Shown: piece by piece, positions 32,608 through 44,100 of the stretch | How positions within the stretch are numbered: position 1 is the stretch's first letter | How the letters are laid out: each line of letters starts with the position of its first letter | From: Cylindrotheca closterium | Taxonomy: Eukaryota; Bacillariophyta; Bacillariophyceae; Bacillariales; Bacillariaceae | Direction of reading: 5' to 3' | Length of the DNA stretch: 64,000 nt | Assembly: GCA_933822405.4 (NCBI GenBank) | Contig: CAKOGP040001557.1 | Location: 248,001 to 312,000, forward strand | Position numbers and translations under genes: made by a program | Notes under the pieces: model-generated | Database searches by the model: none | What the model was told of the DNA's origin: nothing | Seen by the model: only the letters and a program-made list of their open reading frames with translations

Positions 32608-33749
32608 CTAATCTCTTCCTCTAACGCGGTCTCTGCGGCGGTCTTTCTTTGAGGATGTCGAGCTACTACCCTTTCCTTTTCCTCGGGTAGGCCGGGGAGT
32701 TGGGCTCCTCGTCGGTTCCCTACTCGGTGCATCAGTTGGTGAATTACTGACACAGTAAAATTGATAGTCGCATGGGTACACGACGTTGAGACATGTACCC
32801 GGGACATCACACTCGCAGTCAAAATCAGTGCCTTCCGTCACTTGACAGGTGTAGCCGGATGCCTCCCAGAAGGCTTGTCCACTGTTACAAGATCCTGTTG
32901 CATCTCCAATCAAGTCTCCAAATTGACAATCGAGCATCTCCAGTCCCTCAGCGTACAGATCCAATGGAACGATGTAGCCGTTGAAGGTAGATCGGCAGCG
33001 CTCTCCACACTGTGCCTCACAGGTTTCCAAACACAAATCGAAAGTGTCTGGATCCGGAGAATTGCATTGCGACTTGCAGTCTGTAGTGAGGAAATCAGTA
33101 GAAGTTGGGCAGTTTTGTCGACAATCACAAGCGTCATAACAAGGGTCAAGTTCGAATCCATTTAGGGGGTCACGGCATTCTCTGCGGCATGACCATCTAC
33201 TGTCTGTTTTCACATGTCATAATAATAGTTAGTCAGCGCTGATGTGCATGGGTATACATATACATATTGCATATATACTATATGCATATGTGTATATACT
33301 AGTCAAGAAAAGCTACGATTGTTGTACTCACCTCCAGGAATCCTCTTGAATCCGTCCGCTTCTGTGGCAATGGCCAAGCCGTCAAAGTCCAAGTCACGCA
33401 ACAAGAATTCAAAATCTCCGTTTCCCGAACAGCAGAGAGCAATGTCTTCTTCTGTCAGCATGGAAGGGGCGAAGGGTGTTTCATTGTCACCGGGGCGATT
33501 CTGCAAGGCACGAAGGGTTGCTGGTTTGGCAACATCTCTATTGAAGGTCATGCGGCGTTGCTCAGGACGACCTGGGACCACAGGAGTAACAGGGCGACCA
33601 GGGACCACGGGTGTGTCACCAGCATTTTGAGGTGGTCTGAATGGCCTGTTTGGCGCAACTCCATCACAACCACCACCACTTCCAGGGCGATTACCGGCAG
33701 ATACCAAATCAGCGGTAAGAAGGAGGATGAAGACCTTGTTCATCATCAT
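32608..33749 (-). CDS. Secreted Cys-rich protein, inverted pair left copy
   Basis: Exons 33749-33332 and 33203-32608 (128-bp intron, phase 1) give 337 residues. A signal peptide is visible (MNKVFILLLTADLVSA). Exon 1 has a Pro-rich part with repeated VVPGRP and a segment (MLTEEDIALCCSGNGDFEFL) that resembles neither a known enzyme nor a repeat. Exon 2 is dense in Cys (over 20, e.g. CYDACDCRQNC, CLETCEAQCGERC) and ends in a Thr/Ser/Pro tail (SPTPRPTRG) with Lys/Arg. Such tails are common in diatom wall-associated proteins. Likely extracellular; function unknown. Confidence 0.85.
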
Positions 33750-35102
33750 ACCGATACCGATTTTTTAATTGTGGGAATTTCGAAAGAAAAAATGCGGTCG
33801 TCCCAAACAATTTCATCTTGCATACACACGACATGCTATAAATGCGACTGTCGTTGAGACAGAGGTAATCTCAAATTTACCTATCAAAAAATTTGACCGG
33901 TATTGTGTCAACGTTCAGGAAGATTCTTTGGCAATAACTAGAAAATTTGCGAATGTCTATTTATGCACAAGTCGTAAAAACCTGGGAACCATCCAAACGC
34001 GAAACGATTTTCGCTCTGGCATGGAGCATGCGCGGGCTAAAACTCCGTGCTGGCCTTGAGACTCCCACAATTAAAAAATCGGTATCGGTATGATGATGAA
34101 CAAGGTCTTCATCCTCCTTCTTACCGCTGATTGGGTATCTGCCGGTAACCGCCCTGGAAGTGGTGGTGGTTGTGATGGAGTTGCGCCAAACAGGCCATTC
34201 AGACCACCTCAAAATGCTGATGGCACACCCGTGGTCCCTGGTAGCCCTGAGACACCTGTGGTCCCAGGTCGTCCTGAGCAACGCCGCATGACCTTCAATA
34301 GAGATGTTGCCAAACCAGCAACCCTTCGTGCCTTGCAGAACCGCCCCGGTGACAATGAAACACCCTTCGCCCCTTCCATGCTGACAGAAGAAGACATTGC
34401 TCTCTGCTGTTCGGGAAACGGAGATTTTGAATTCTTGTTGCGTGACTTGGACTTTGACGGCTTGGCCATTGCCACAGAAGCGGACGGATTCAAGAGGATT
34501 CCTGGAGGTGAGTACAACAATCGTAGCTTTTCTTGACTAGTATATACACATATGCATATAGTATATATGCAATATGTATATGTATACCCATGCACATCAG
34601 CGCTGACTAACTATTATTATGACATGTGAAAACAGACAGTAGATGGTCATGCCGCAGAGAATGCCGTGACCCCCTAAATGGATTCGAACTTGACCCTTGT
34701 TATGACGCTTGTGATTGTCGACAAAACTGCCCAATTTCTACTGACTTCCTCACTACAGACTGCAAGTCGCAATGCAACTCTCCGGATCCAGACACTTTCG
34801 ATTTGTGTTTGGAAACCTGTGAGGCACAGTGTGGAGAGCGCTGCCGATCTACATTCAACGACTACATCGTTCCATTGGATCTGTACGCTGAGGGACTGGA
34901 GATGCTCGATTGTCAATTTGGAGACTTGATTGGAGATGCGACAGGATCTTGTAACAGTGGACAAGCCTTCTGGGAGGCATCCGGCTACACCTGTCAAGTG
35001 ACGGAAGGCACTGATTTTGACTGCGAGTGTGATGTCCCGGGCACATGTCTCAACGTCGTGTACCCGTGCGACTATCAATTTTACTGTGTCAGTAATTCAC
35101 CT
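32737..35102. repeat. Large inverted repeat (arms about 1.04 kb, spacer about 0.3 kb)
   Basis: Positions x and 67839-x correspond: start codons 33749/34090 and both 128-bp introns match. Left arm about 32737-33772, right arm about 34067-35102, spacer about 33773-34066. Arms are nearly identical in exons, intron and about 20 bp of 5' flank; they diverge beyond the CVSNSP codons. Confidence 0.9.
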
Positions 35103-35249
35103 TCGTTGGTACCAAGTGAGTCACCAAGTGAGTTACCAAGTAGTGCACCCACCAAATCCCCGACGATGAGCCCAACTCCCCGGCCTACCCAAGGCAAGGC
35201 AGGTGTCGGAAAGACGGCGAAGAAGGAAAACATCAGAGGCAGAGAATAG
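34090..35249 (+). CDS. Secreted Cys-rich protein, inverted pair right copy
   Basis: Exons 34090-34507 and 34636-35249 (128-bp intron) give 343 residues. Nearly identical to the left copy through the Cys-rich domain, with only scattered replacements (e.g. VVPGSPETP for VVPGRPVTP). The tail differs: PSESPSELPSSAPTKSPT repeats precede SPTPRPTQG, giving a longer Ser/Pro/Thr stretch. Signal peptide MNKVFILLLTADWVSA. The two genes are divergent and start 340 bp apart, so they share one short intergenic region and may be co-expressed. Confidence 0.85.
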
Positions 35250-35791
35250 AAATATCCATGCAACGAATACTGAAAATAGTAAAACTAAACAGGTTAATAG
35301 CTATGCAATGTACAATAAAAACTGGCCATTATGCAGAGTAGTAAATAGTAGAAGTCCATAGTCTACTATCAACTTGAAACGGCTGTTTTGTGCGTGTATT
35401 ACTGTATCTTTCCAATGTAACTATATCCGTTTACATTGTTGAACAGTTTTGTCTAAAAAGGGAGGTCAAGAATTGCTAAATACGAAGGGATGGGGGACTT
35501 CTTTCTCTGCAAGCAACAGTCTCTTCGAACAATACTATGTGTGCATCCAAGGTCATACAATCGTCATCACTCACTTCCTCAAACTGAAAATCCTAAGTAC
35601 AAGCAGATAGACGATTCTAGTGCATCTCTCTAGCTAAAGCACTGTACCGGTAGATATCTACTATGTTCAACTAACGTGGTCAATCTCTGGTTTATGATTC
35701 ATCCGACTAAAACTATGTTCAACAACGACCGCATGGAAGCAAGAAGCAGACACAAACACACTGTGATGTATACATACACTATATATATCAT
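35250..35791. other. Intergenic, 542 bp
   Basis: Contains TACCGGTA at 35645-35652. No gene seen. Confidence 0.5.
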
Positions 35792-36940
35792 ATGACCACC
35801 CACACGATCAATAGTATCGAAGAAAGACTCAAAGTGGCAAGAAAGAAAGTTGCGAATTTGGAAGACTTACTGCACAGGCTAAAATTAGAGGAAGCACAAC
35901 GACAGAAGCCATGTGGCAACCATGACAATCCCGATGATAATTTGCGGTGTGGAACGTCTTCCTTCCTACAAGGAGCAACGCTTCAATTGGTTGTTGAGTG
36001 GCTTTATCCAATCGATCTCATACATTGTCTACGGGTATCTCGGAGATGGAAGGACGAAATTGATCGTCCTTTGATATGGAAACAAGCTGGAAGCCGTATT
36101 ATTCCAGATTTGTGGAAGGCAATGGACTTGTCGGAATCATCCTCATTGTCTCCGGCATTATACAAGAAGATCCTCATGGCAATTGTCGAGAGACCTCGTC
36201 GACAGATGGATGTAATTGCCCAAAGACTAGCTACTTCCAAACAAGTTGGAAACGACAAGGACTATTGGTTGCCTTCTACTACGCTTGTACCTGAGAAGGT
36301 CTTTTTGATTGTGGACGTTCATTGGAAAGCAACTGGAAAAGTCTTTGGAAGCTGGCACAAAAGCTTTGCTCACTGGTTTCCAAGTGAATCAGAGCTTGGA
36401 TTCCAAATGATTGATGGTCGCAACCAAAGTGATGGAGTGGTTCCCCTTCCAGTACCACCTCTTCGAGGAAAGCCCGACGACCACTTTGCCGAATTCTACG
36501 ACCCAGACCCCCTGACAGATGTTCCTACCTACATCTATGACAGCATTTCCTTTTCCTTTCGGTGCGTCCGCACGGATACTGGCGAGTGCTTGCATTTGGG
36601 AAACAATCAAGACTTTGATCAATACGATAGCCTACATTGGGCATTCCTTGATACGTCCATTGGTGGACCTACGGCTCATAACGATGCGGGCTGTCGCGCT
36701 AGAGAACTGTGGTCTCTGAAACAATTCCACCGAGGAGGGGTTTGCTTGCGCTTCAATGTACGTCCAGTTCCAGCTGCGGAGCAGCAAAACGGCAACACAC
36801 TAGAATCATGGCGTGGTATGACATATTTGTTAGATGGACTGGAGTGTGATTTTGTGGCTTATCACAAGGATGCCTCCTACGAAGATTTCAAGAGTTTACA
36901 AGAGCTCTTGGTGTCATTGGACGGGTTTCTATGGAACTAA
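35792..36940 (+). CDS. F-box-like protein
   Basis: 382 residues, intronless. An N-terminal coiled coil (IEERLKVARKKVANLEDLL) precedes an F-box-like segment, about residues 58-105: LQLVVEWLYPIDLIHCLRVS, then RWKDEIDRPLIWKQ, which matches the L-P--DL---RVS--W---I--P--W pattern. F-box proteins recruit substrates to SCF ubiquitin ligases through SKP1. The following 270 residues are unique; a substrate-binding role is an inference. The F-box match is by eye. Confidence 0.7.
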   Translation: MTTHTINSIEERLKVARKKVANLEDLLHRLKLEEAQRQKPCGNHDNPDDNLRCGTSSFLQGATLQLVVEWLYPIDLIHCLRVSRRWKDEIDRPLIWKQAGSRIIPDLWKAMDLSESSSLSPALYKKILMAIVERPRRQMDVIAQRLATSKQVGNDKDYWLPSTTLVPEKVFLIVDVHWKATGKVFGSWHKSFAHWFPSESELGFQMIDGRNQSDGVVPLPVPPLRGKPDDHFAEFYDPDPLTDVPTYIYDSISFSFRCVRTDTGECLHLGNNQDFDQYDSLHWAFLDTSIGGPTAHNDAGCRARELWSLKQFHRGGVCLRFNVRPVPAAEQQNGNTLESWRGMTYLLDGLECDFVAYHKDASYEDFKSLQELLVSLDGFLWN

Positions 36941-37351
36941 ATCAGATTGGACGACGCACTACTAGCTACTGGGCCAACTTGGAAGAGGCGATACAAGAGC
37001 AGCGCCAACAAGAGAACTTCAACGTCAACCGGCGAGGAGAGCATTATTTTTAGGTAAAAGAAATGAAGAACGTTCTTTCACGGTCCTGGCAACGTGGATC
37101 TTTCTTTGGAGAAGGAATTTTGGTCATCATGGTTTGAGAATGGGGATTGTGTTCTTCGGGATCCCTCCCTTTTTGTACCTGCCTCGCCCCCGCCTCCCTT
37201 AATTTGTATAGTCGACTGACTCTTTTGACTACCGTAGACCAAAAAGATCCATCAGAATTTCAGAAGCAAGAATTCAACAACCGAAGCACCATCTCGTAAT
37301 ACTGCTCGGTTTTGTTGCTAAATGAGCAACACACGAAAGCAGTGATCTTCA
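36941..37351. other. Intergenic, 411 bp
   Basis: No gene or strong structure is seen. Confidence 0.5.
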
Positions 37352-38379
37352 ATGGTGGCTTCATCTAACCACAATGGTCAGGGCCGAAAGTTTTCTCTGA
37401 CACCAGAAGTGTCTCAACTTGGAGCAACAAGCTGGGTGCCACTCGTCGAAGATGAAGTAACACAAAGCTTTGCGTACTATTACGACTACGATTCTTCCAA
37501 TGACAATGAAGGTAAAGCCCCAGCCTTTGCATCACAAGCCGACTTGGATCGGTGGTTTCGGGAACTTCATCCTTTCAACTACGAGACTAATAGTTCAGAC
37601 GGAAATGCAAAACAACATGAAATAGCTTGGACTGGAGCAAGCTACAAGGGCGAAGTTCTGTTGCGAAAGACATCTTGGTGCGTCTTTGACGAAGCTTGCA
37701 AATGCGTATATGGGTAAGTGGCGTATGTGTTTTTTGCTGGTTCCCAATATCTTTAATTTCGTTGCTGACATGCAATATGTGTTGTTTTGAATTGATTGAT
37801 TCATTCAGATATTCAGATACATGGCAACCAATTGCTCAGTCAGCAAGGATGAAGAAGGTCATTGCGGAAATAACTGAAGCAATCAACTGTGTGATCTTGG
37901 GGAATGTCAATGGAGGCCATACCACTTCGCCGGCATTCGATTGCTGCAATCTTAATTACTACCCAAGAGGAGGAGGTGTTGGCTTTCACGCGGATGATGA
38001 ATTTCTCTTTGATGGACTGCGCAGGCCGGTTCGAATAGTATCACTGTCACTGACATCACCACCTTCGGATAAGGGTAGTGCTCGAAAGTTTCAAGTCCGA
38101 AGGAAGCGAGAGGACGAAGATGGCAACACGGCCCAAAAGAAGCACAATCATGATGTGATTGAAGTCATGCTGAAACATGGGGATCTCATGACGATGGAAG
38201 GCTATTTTCAAAAACACTATCTACATTCTGTCTGGCCCGGTGACAGTAAGGAATACATGGATCATCCACATACTCAAGGAGAACGAATCAATTTAACATG
38301 GAGGACGATCGTGCAACACCTAGATGGATCCCAAGAGTGCATGGGAAAGATCTGCCCGTTGGCTGCAGCAGTTAAATAG
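37352..38379 (+). CDS. AlkB-like 2-oxoglutarate/Fe(II) dioxygenase
   Basis: Exons 37352-37713 and 37809-38379 (95-bp intron, phase 2) give 310 residues. The iron ligands and 2OG site are visible: LNYYPRGGGVGFHADDE (His and Asp of HxD), then MEGYFQKHYLHSV (distal His), and RINLTWR (2OG-binding Arg). The order matches AlkB-type enzymes, which demethylate nucleic acids or proteins. The first exon contains TGASYKGEVLLRKTSWC, corresponding to the substrate lid region. A long Lys/Arg-rich insert (RKFQVRRKREDEDG) sits between the ligands. Substrate unknown. Confidence 0.85.
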
Positions 38380-39134
38380 AATAGTCCAATTCGACCAAGC
38401 TATTGCTATAGCTATACTTTGCATCCCATCCATTCATGTTGCAGCTGCAACATACTTCAAACGTCAGTTCACGGCCTAACATGTTGCTGCCGAGAATTTT
38501 TTAAGAATCATCATTGCATGGTGATCGTTGGTGACACCTGGTCGCAACCATATCTTTTCAATGCATGATCAGAAAGGGGTGCCATACGAAAGTTCACGAA
38601 GTTTTACGGCCAGCAATAAAAATAAAACCAGGTTAGGTATGAAGCACTCTTGACATGCACATAAATGTATGCCGATATTATTTAGTTTTTAGACACCTTC
38701 TTCTGCCGTTTGGCGTCACCTGGGGTTTGGCAGCACACTGCCGCAAGCAAAAGGAGAAGTTGGAGGGAATCTTCGTGGTGAAAATTCATCGCATGAAATT
38801 GGTAGCCACAAACGCAGCGGGAAATTTTTTGCCACGTCCAACCATGCGAATGCCACGCAGCCATTTATTGCAGATTCGGAGTATACCGTTGAAAACCGTT
38901 TTGATAGGCTTAAAGCTTGTCTGACAAAGTGACGTTGCGGGTTTAGATTGGCTGAAATCTTTTCCGACAGACTACCCTGCGAATTGTTTCAGTCCGTGGA
39001 AAATGCTTCTAATGGAACTAGGATTTTCCTGGAACCGACGTATCCGATTACGAAACGTCCTCTCTTCTTCCCAACCTCTCAGCATCTTTCTCTCACTTTC
39101 ACAGTGGGGGTAGAATAAAAAGCAGTTGTGTAAA
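38380..39134. other. Intergenic, 755 bp
   Basis: A short open frame (38655-38924) starts at a non-ATG codon and has no family features. Otherwise nothing seen. Confidence 0.5.
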
Positions 39135-40187
39135 ATGACAAATCAGGATCTACCAAGGGAGTGCTTGCTGGAACTAATCCAAACCATGATAGTTCAGGAG
39201 CAGACTTCCTACAGATATGAATCCTACTTCCCATCAAACTTGAGTCCACAGGAGGTTGATCAGCAGCATCGGCTAAACGTCAGCTGGCGTGAGAAGATCT
39301 GCCAATGGTCTTACAATGTCGTAGATCACTTTGATCTACCACGTGAGGTTGTTGCAGTTTCGCTTAGCCTCTTTGACCGATACCTTGCAACGAGACACAA
39401 CCAGTGCACTGGAAACATGGCACTGCTCACATCGCTGACAACTCTGCACATTTCTATCAAGATCCATTCTGAGAAAACTGTCAAACTCTCAACTCTTGCT
39501 TCCTTGTCTCGGGGCCAATTTGGTCCTAGCGACATTGAGCAAATGGAGTGGAAGATCTTTGAGGCATTGGATTGGAAGCTTCACCCTCCATCACTCTTTG
39601 CCTTTATTTCTCACTTTCTGATGGTCTTTCCATCGGAAGTGAGCCACTCTGTACGAAAGGAGCTGTTCGAAGTCGCTATCTACATTGCGGAACTATCCGT
39701 ATGCGACTCATCTTACGTACGATACCCATGGTCCACTGTTGCCATGGCTTGCATTCTGAATGTAATGGAAGATCTTTCATACATCCGACTTCCACTTGCA
39801 GCACGTCAAGCATTCTGGAACGAGATCACGACTAAGACTTCGTTCCGTGAGACTTCAAGACTCCACTCTGCAAGACAACGGCTGAGGAGCCTATTCAACT
39901 CGACTGTGAACTCCATGACTTCCATGGACCAAACTGTAACTTCGAGTCCAACCTCAACTACAGCAGATCCTATGCAGTTGGATGAAAGTGCTTCTATGAA
40001 ATACGGTGATCATCACCACAACTACGCGAAGGGCGACCGTTATAGGTACTCTCCGTCACCCAATGTTCGATCGACTATTGGATCTTCACCGATGCAATAC
40101 AGCACTACAACTACAACTACATCGATTGCATCTCATCCAAATCGATCCATGCTTTCCTCATCACCAATTGTCACGCGAAAGTTCTGA
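39135..40187 (+). CDS. Cyclin, diatom-specific (dsCYC-like)
   Basis: 350 residues from ATG 39135, intronless. A cyclin N box spans about 45-150: WREKICQWSYNVVDHFDLPR, VAVSLSLFDRYLA, LLTSLTTLHISIKIHS and MEWKIFEALDWKLHPPS. A C-terminal cyclin fold follows (about 155-240). The Ser/Thr-rich tail with TTTTT and SP/TP sites looks disordered and phosphorylatable. The MEW-IF-ALDW-LHPP pattern and short length resemble diatom-specific cyclins, which respond to nutrients and light at cell-cycle entry. It would partner with a CDK. Confidence 0.85.
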   Translation: MTNQDLPRECLLELIQTMIVQEQTSYRYESYFPSNLSPQEVDQQHRLNVSWREKICQWSYNVVDHFDLPREVVAVSLSLFDRYLATRHNQCTGNMALLTSLTTLHISIKIHSEKTVKLSTLASLSRGQFGPSDIEQMEWKIFEALDWKLHPPSLFAFISHFLMVFPSEVSHSVRKELFEVAIYIAELSVCDSSYVRYPWSTVAMACILNVMEDLSYIRLPLAARQAFWNEITTKTSFRETSRLHSARQRLRSLFNSTVNSMTSMDQTVTSSPTSTTADPMQLDESASMKYGDHHHNYAKGDRYRYSPSPNVRSTIGSSPMQYSTTTTTTSIASHPNRSMLSSSPIVTRKF

Positions 40188-41111
40188 ACTCATTCTACAA
40201 TCCCACAACATTATGTTTTACTCTTTTTGAACATGCTACCACCGAAAGGAGCTTCCATTGTATAAACCAGCATACGCTTGGCAAACAACCTTGCCAACCC
40301 GCTCGCCTGTTAGAAGGTACAACGAGCAACTCTATAGACCTAGACCATTTAAACTTCATAAACATTAAATGCCATACAAACTGACGCACTCTAACACTTT
40401 CACAATTAATAAAGCATCTATGGAGCCTCTCTTTAACACTTTCATAGTTAACCTATCATCAAATACAGCCTAACACAATCACCTCTATTTTTCACTTACG
40501 CACTTGCCATAAACATAAATCAACTCTAACAAGTCCCAGCTGCTCCTCCAATAATATTCTTCTCGTACAACTCCGACCCAAAAGATTCCCCTAAAATTTT
40601 GATCAGAAAATGGTGCCCTAAGTAATTGATCGGCATGTTCCGACGTTGTGACGCAATTAGTACTACAAGCTCTTGTGTGGAAGGAAGGCCAGACAACATT
40701 TAAGCAGGGGCCAGCTGATAGAAGAGACGTGTAGCACGGAGTAGGTAACTCCGGGTGCTTACGTTTTGCTCTCAAAGTGTGGAAGAGCGGACAGACGAAG
40801 GTATCCGATCACACGTGCGTGCACGTACACGTGTACCAGGTGTACCGGTACACGTACATACGGAACAGAAAGGATACAGTAATACGGGGAGCAGGTATGG
40901 GTCGGCTGGCGTGAGGGCCAACGGTATTTTGTGCGCATACTCGTGCACAGACTGCCAATTTTCAAAAATGCGGAATGCGGAACCTCCATGACGATGAAAT
41001 GCTGAGTGTGACACATAATTTCTCTTCATCGTTGATGTTAGACATCGGAGCGTTTCATCAGCAGCATATCGATACCTTTCCACAACGTTCCTTTCGCTAA
41101 AATAATGAATA
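40188..41111. other. Intergenic, 924 bp
   Basis: Contains a palindrome-dense alternating purine/pyrimidine stretch at 40811-40857 and a weak direct repeat (AACACTTTCACAATTAA near 40394; AACACTTTCATAGTTAA near 40435). No gene seen. Confidence 0.5.
40840..40853. repeat. Perfect 14-bp palindrome GTGTACCGGTACAC
   Basis: Lies in a run of alternating purine/pyrimidine and overlapping GTAC/ACGT palindromes. A member of the recurring TACCGGTA intergenic motif. Confidence 0.85.
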
Positions 41112-44100
41112 ATGAATCACTGTGAATCTTCTGACGCTCCATTTGATGAGAGGCGGAAACCGAAACCTCAAAATGCCTCTCCAAAAGCAACAAGTTCCTT
41201 GGAGGAATCCTCACAAACGACTGAAACAACCGCAACAGCGACTATTTCTACGCTTGCTTCTTATTCGGAATCCAAAGTGACGCAGCGAAAACGACAACAA
41301 AATGCCAGAAATGTTTTAGTTAGTAAAATTCCAAGATCTGACGGCAAACTTGCAAGACTTCAAAAAGAATGGAAAACCATGAGTCCCAAGCGCTTGTTTT
41401 CAAAGGAGTCGTCCAATACTGCGGCCAAGGCCAGAAACAATGGAGACGAGCAAGACAAAGGAGATGCTGCTTTTTCTCCCAATAACACGAAATCAAACGC
41501 TAGTGTTTCACTACCGCAAGAGCAACTGAATGATCTGAGAATTACGCATTCCGAAAGTACTGAATTGAGCGCTGAAACCGAACACCTGCGATATCTGAGG
41601 GAGAAGGTGGAGCGTCAAGTGCAGTCCATGTCACAACTCTTGTTGGAATCTGCATCTAGTAGATCTAAACGGCGTCGAGGATCATCGACAGATGTTGCAC
41701 AACAGCAGTTTCAGGCGTTGTCCAATCAAGTGCTGACCGACTTTTTGGACGATCCCAAGGCTGCACGGATACCGAGCAACAAACATAGACACAGGGAGAA
41801 GGCTCTCATACTATCACCACAATCAAGTGAGAACATGAGGCTTGAGATTAAAGAAGCACGGCGTGAAATTGAAGAACTTCAGCGACAATTGACGGACCAT
41901 GAAATGTCATTTGCTCTGGCACAAGGAGATTCAGACCCACAGGTGGTACTCTTACATCAACAGCGGTCCAAGCTTCAGAGAAGAACCCGAGAACTATTAC
42001 AAGACACAGCAGAATTACGGCAAGAACGCAATTCTTATCAGAATGAGTGCTTGGAACAATCACGAAGAATACATTCGCTGGAAGATTCCTTGCGGCAACT
42101 GGAAGATGAAAAGAAAGATTCGGAAAAGAGTCTGTATCGATACATTTCGGCGCTACAAGACAAATCCACACAACTCTTAGAAGAATTACAAGAATCAAGA
42201 AGAATGCTACAGCACGAATCTCAATCTCGCATCGAGGCAAGTAGTGAAGCAAAGCATCGCATTGCCGTTCTGGAAAAAGAAAAGACAAGGTTGCAACGGA
42301 CCGTTTCGCGTAGTGCGGAAGCAACACATTTGAGTCGTTTCGAACAGCCGACGGATAATCAGAGACTAATATCAGATCAGCCTGTGATTAGCAATATTGA
42401 AGCCATCGCAGGACATGATCGGATCGAAAAGGTGAAATCCGAAGTTGAGCTCCGCCGTGCCAAGATTCATGCAATGCGGCAAAAGCGCACCCACGAAGTC
42501 AAGACTGCACCACCAAACATACTCAATAGCACTTCGATGTTTCATAACCGTGCCACGTCCTCAAGTTCACCTGTGAGTATGACAGTATACTCAACTCCAC
42601 GTTCTCAGGAGAAAAGTGCCAAATCTCCGATGTCCTTGACTGCAGATCGTATGGATGATCCACCAGGAATGCAGCTGTTCTTGCAAAGGATTGACGCGGC
42701 AATGGAGGAAGGTACTTCCTCATTTGCAAATCAGAATGTTTCCTTGCACTTGCAGCAAGAGCTTATGGATTTGAAGCACGATAATGCGGGTTTGAAGCTG
42801 CGGATCGAGGAGACAGAGGAAAATACTTCGGTACTTGAATCTAAGCTTCAAGAGGCTGCCAATCGAAAAGAGAAACTTGCAAACGAACTGACAGAGCATC
42901 GCGCATCCGCTGCGAAACAAGGGGATGAGCTGAAGGAGCGCAAGCAGCAACTGGAACGACTCAGTGCACAACTGTCAGAGTGCCAGAAAGAGTGCTATGA
43001 ACTAAAGGAGCGTGCAAAAAAGGTGCAAGGGTTGGAGCTTGGTCAATCCGCCTTGAAAGGAGTGATTGAGTCTCACAAGTCACAGAAGCGAGCAATGGCA
43101 TCCCAAATCGATGATCTCGAAATGGCCGTTGTTGATTTGGAAATGGCAAACGGATCACTGCAGGACACTGTTTTTGTTCTAGAGGGAGATCTGAAGCAGC
43201 AGGAAGGATTGATTGCAAAATTGTCAGGCGATCTCCAAGCTTCTTCCAGCCGCGAGACTTCCACTCGAAAGGAACTCGAGGCTGCAATAGGAGCGAAGGA
43301 TGTCTTGCAGGGAAAGATTGCAGGCAAGTCTATTGAATTGGAAGGCTTGCAACAGGACAAGGCTTCTTTGGAAGTGACTGTCAGACAGCTTGAGTTTAAA
43401 CAACTGGAAATGACAAAGAAACTCGAAACTAGTGAAGAAGTCTTGAGCAAGACCAAAGAAGAAACCGGCAAGCTGACTGAAGATCTTGACGCTATGCGAC
43501 AAGAGGTGAAGAAACTTCGCACCGAAAAAGGAGCTCAAGTGATGGCTCTTTCACACGCCGATCATGTTCAAAACGAGCTCGCAAGTCGATTGGCTACTTC
43601 TGAACTTGCGCTAAAGGAGCAAGTCGAGACTTCTATGTTTCACGACGAAGAAGTAACCCGCTTAATTGAAAAGTGTTTTGGCATCAAAAGTGAAACTAGC
43701 AGCCTAACTGCAGATGACGGGGGGCAAGACATAGTTGCCGAATCCATGGAACGGCAGTCTCCCGAGTCAATTCTGGAGTTGGAATTTGCCGAGACTTCCG
43801 ATCGAAGACGCGTCTTGGAGCGCCAGCTACGAGATCTAAACTCCCAGTTTCAGTCACTTCGACTGGGGGGAGAAGCCAGTGGAAGTCAATCGGATGGACT
43901 TGGCAAAAATTTCCAGTTGCTGAGTCTGGAAAGTGCCATTGAAAAACTTCGGATGGACTGTGATACACTTGAATCCAAGAATACCCACCTTCAACAGAAA
44001 AATGACTCAATGGTGCAGCTAGTATCCGATTCGGAACAGCTACGAAAGCAAATGGAGAAGGTCATTTCCGAACATGAAATAGAGCTGGAAACCCTGCGAC

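Noticed and set aside
32761..33165. 134-codon frames opposite the Cys-rich exons (also 34674-35078)
   Set aside because: They occur in both arms only because the arms are identical; antisense to clear Cys-rich coding sequence.
38655..38924. 89-codon plus-strand frame upstream of the cyclin
   Set aside because: Composition is not protein-like and there is no family.
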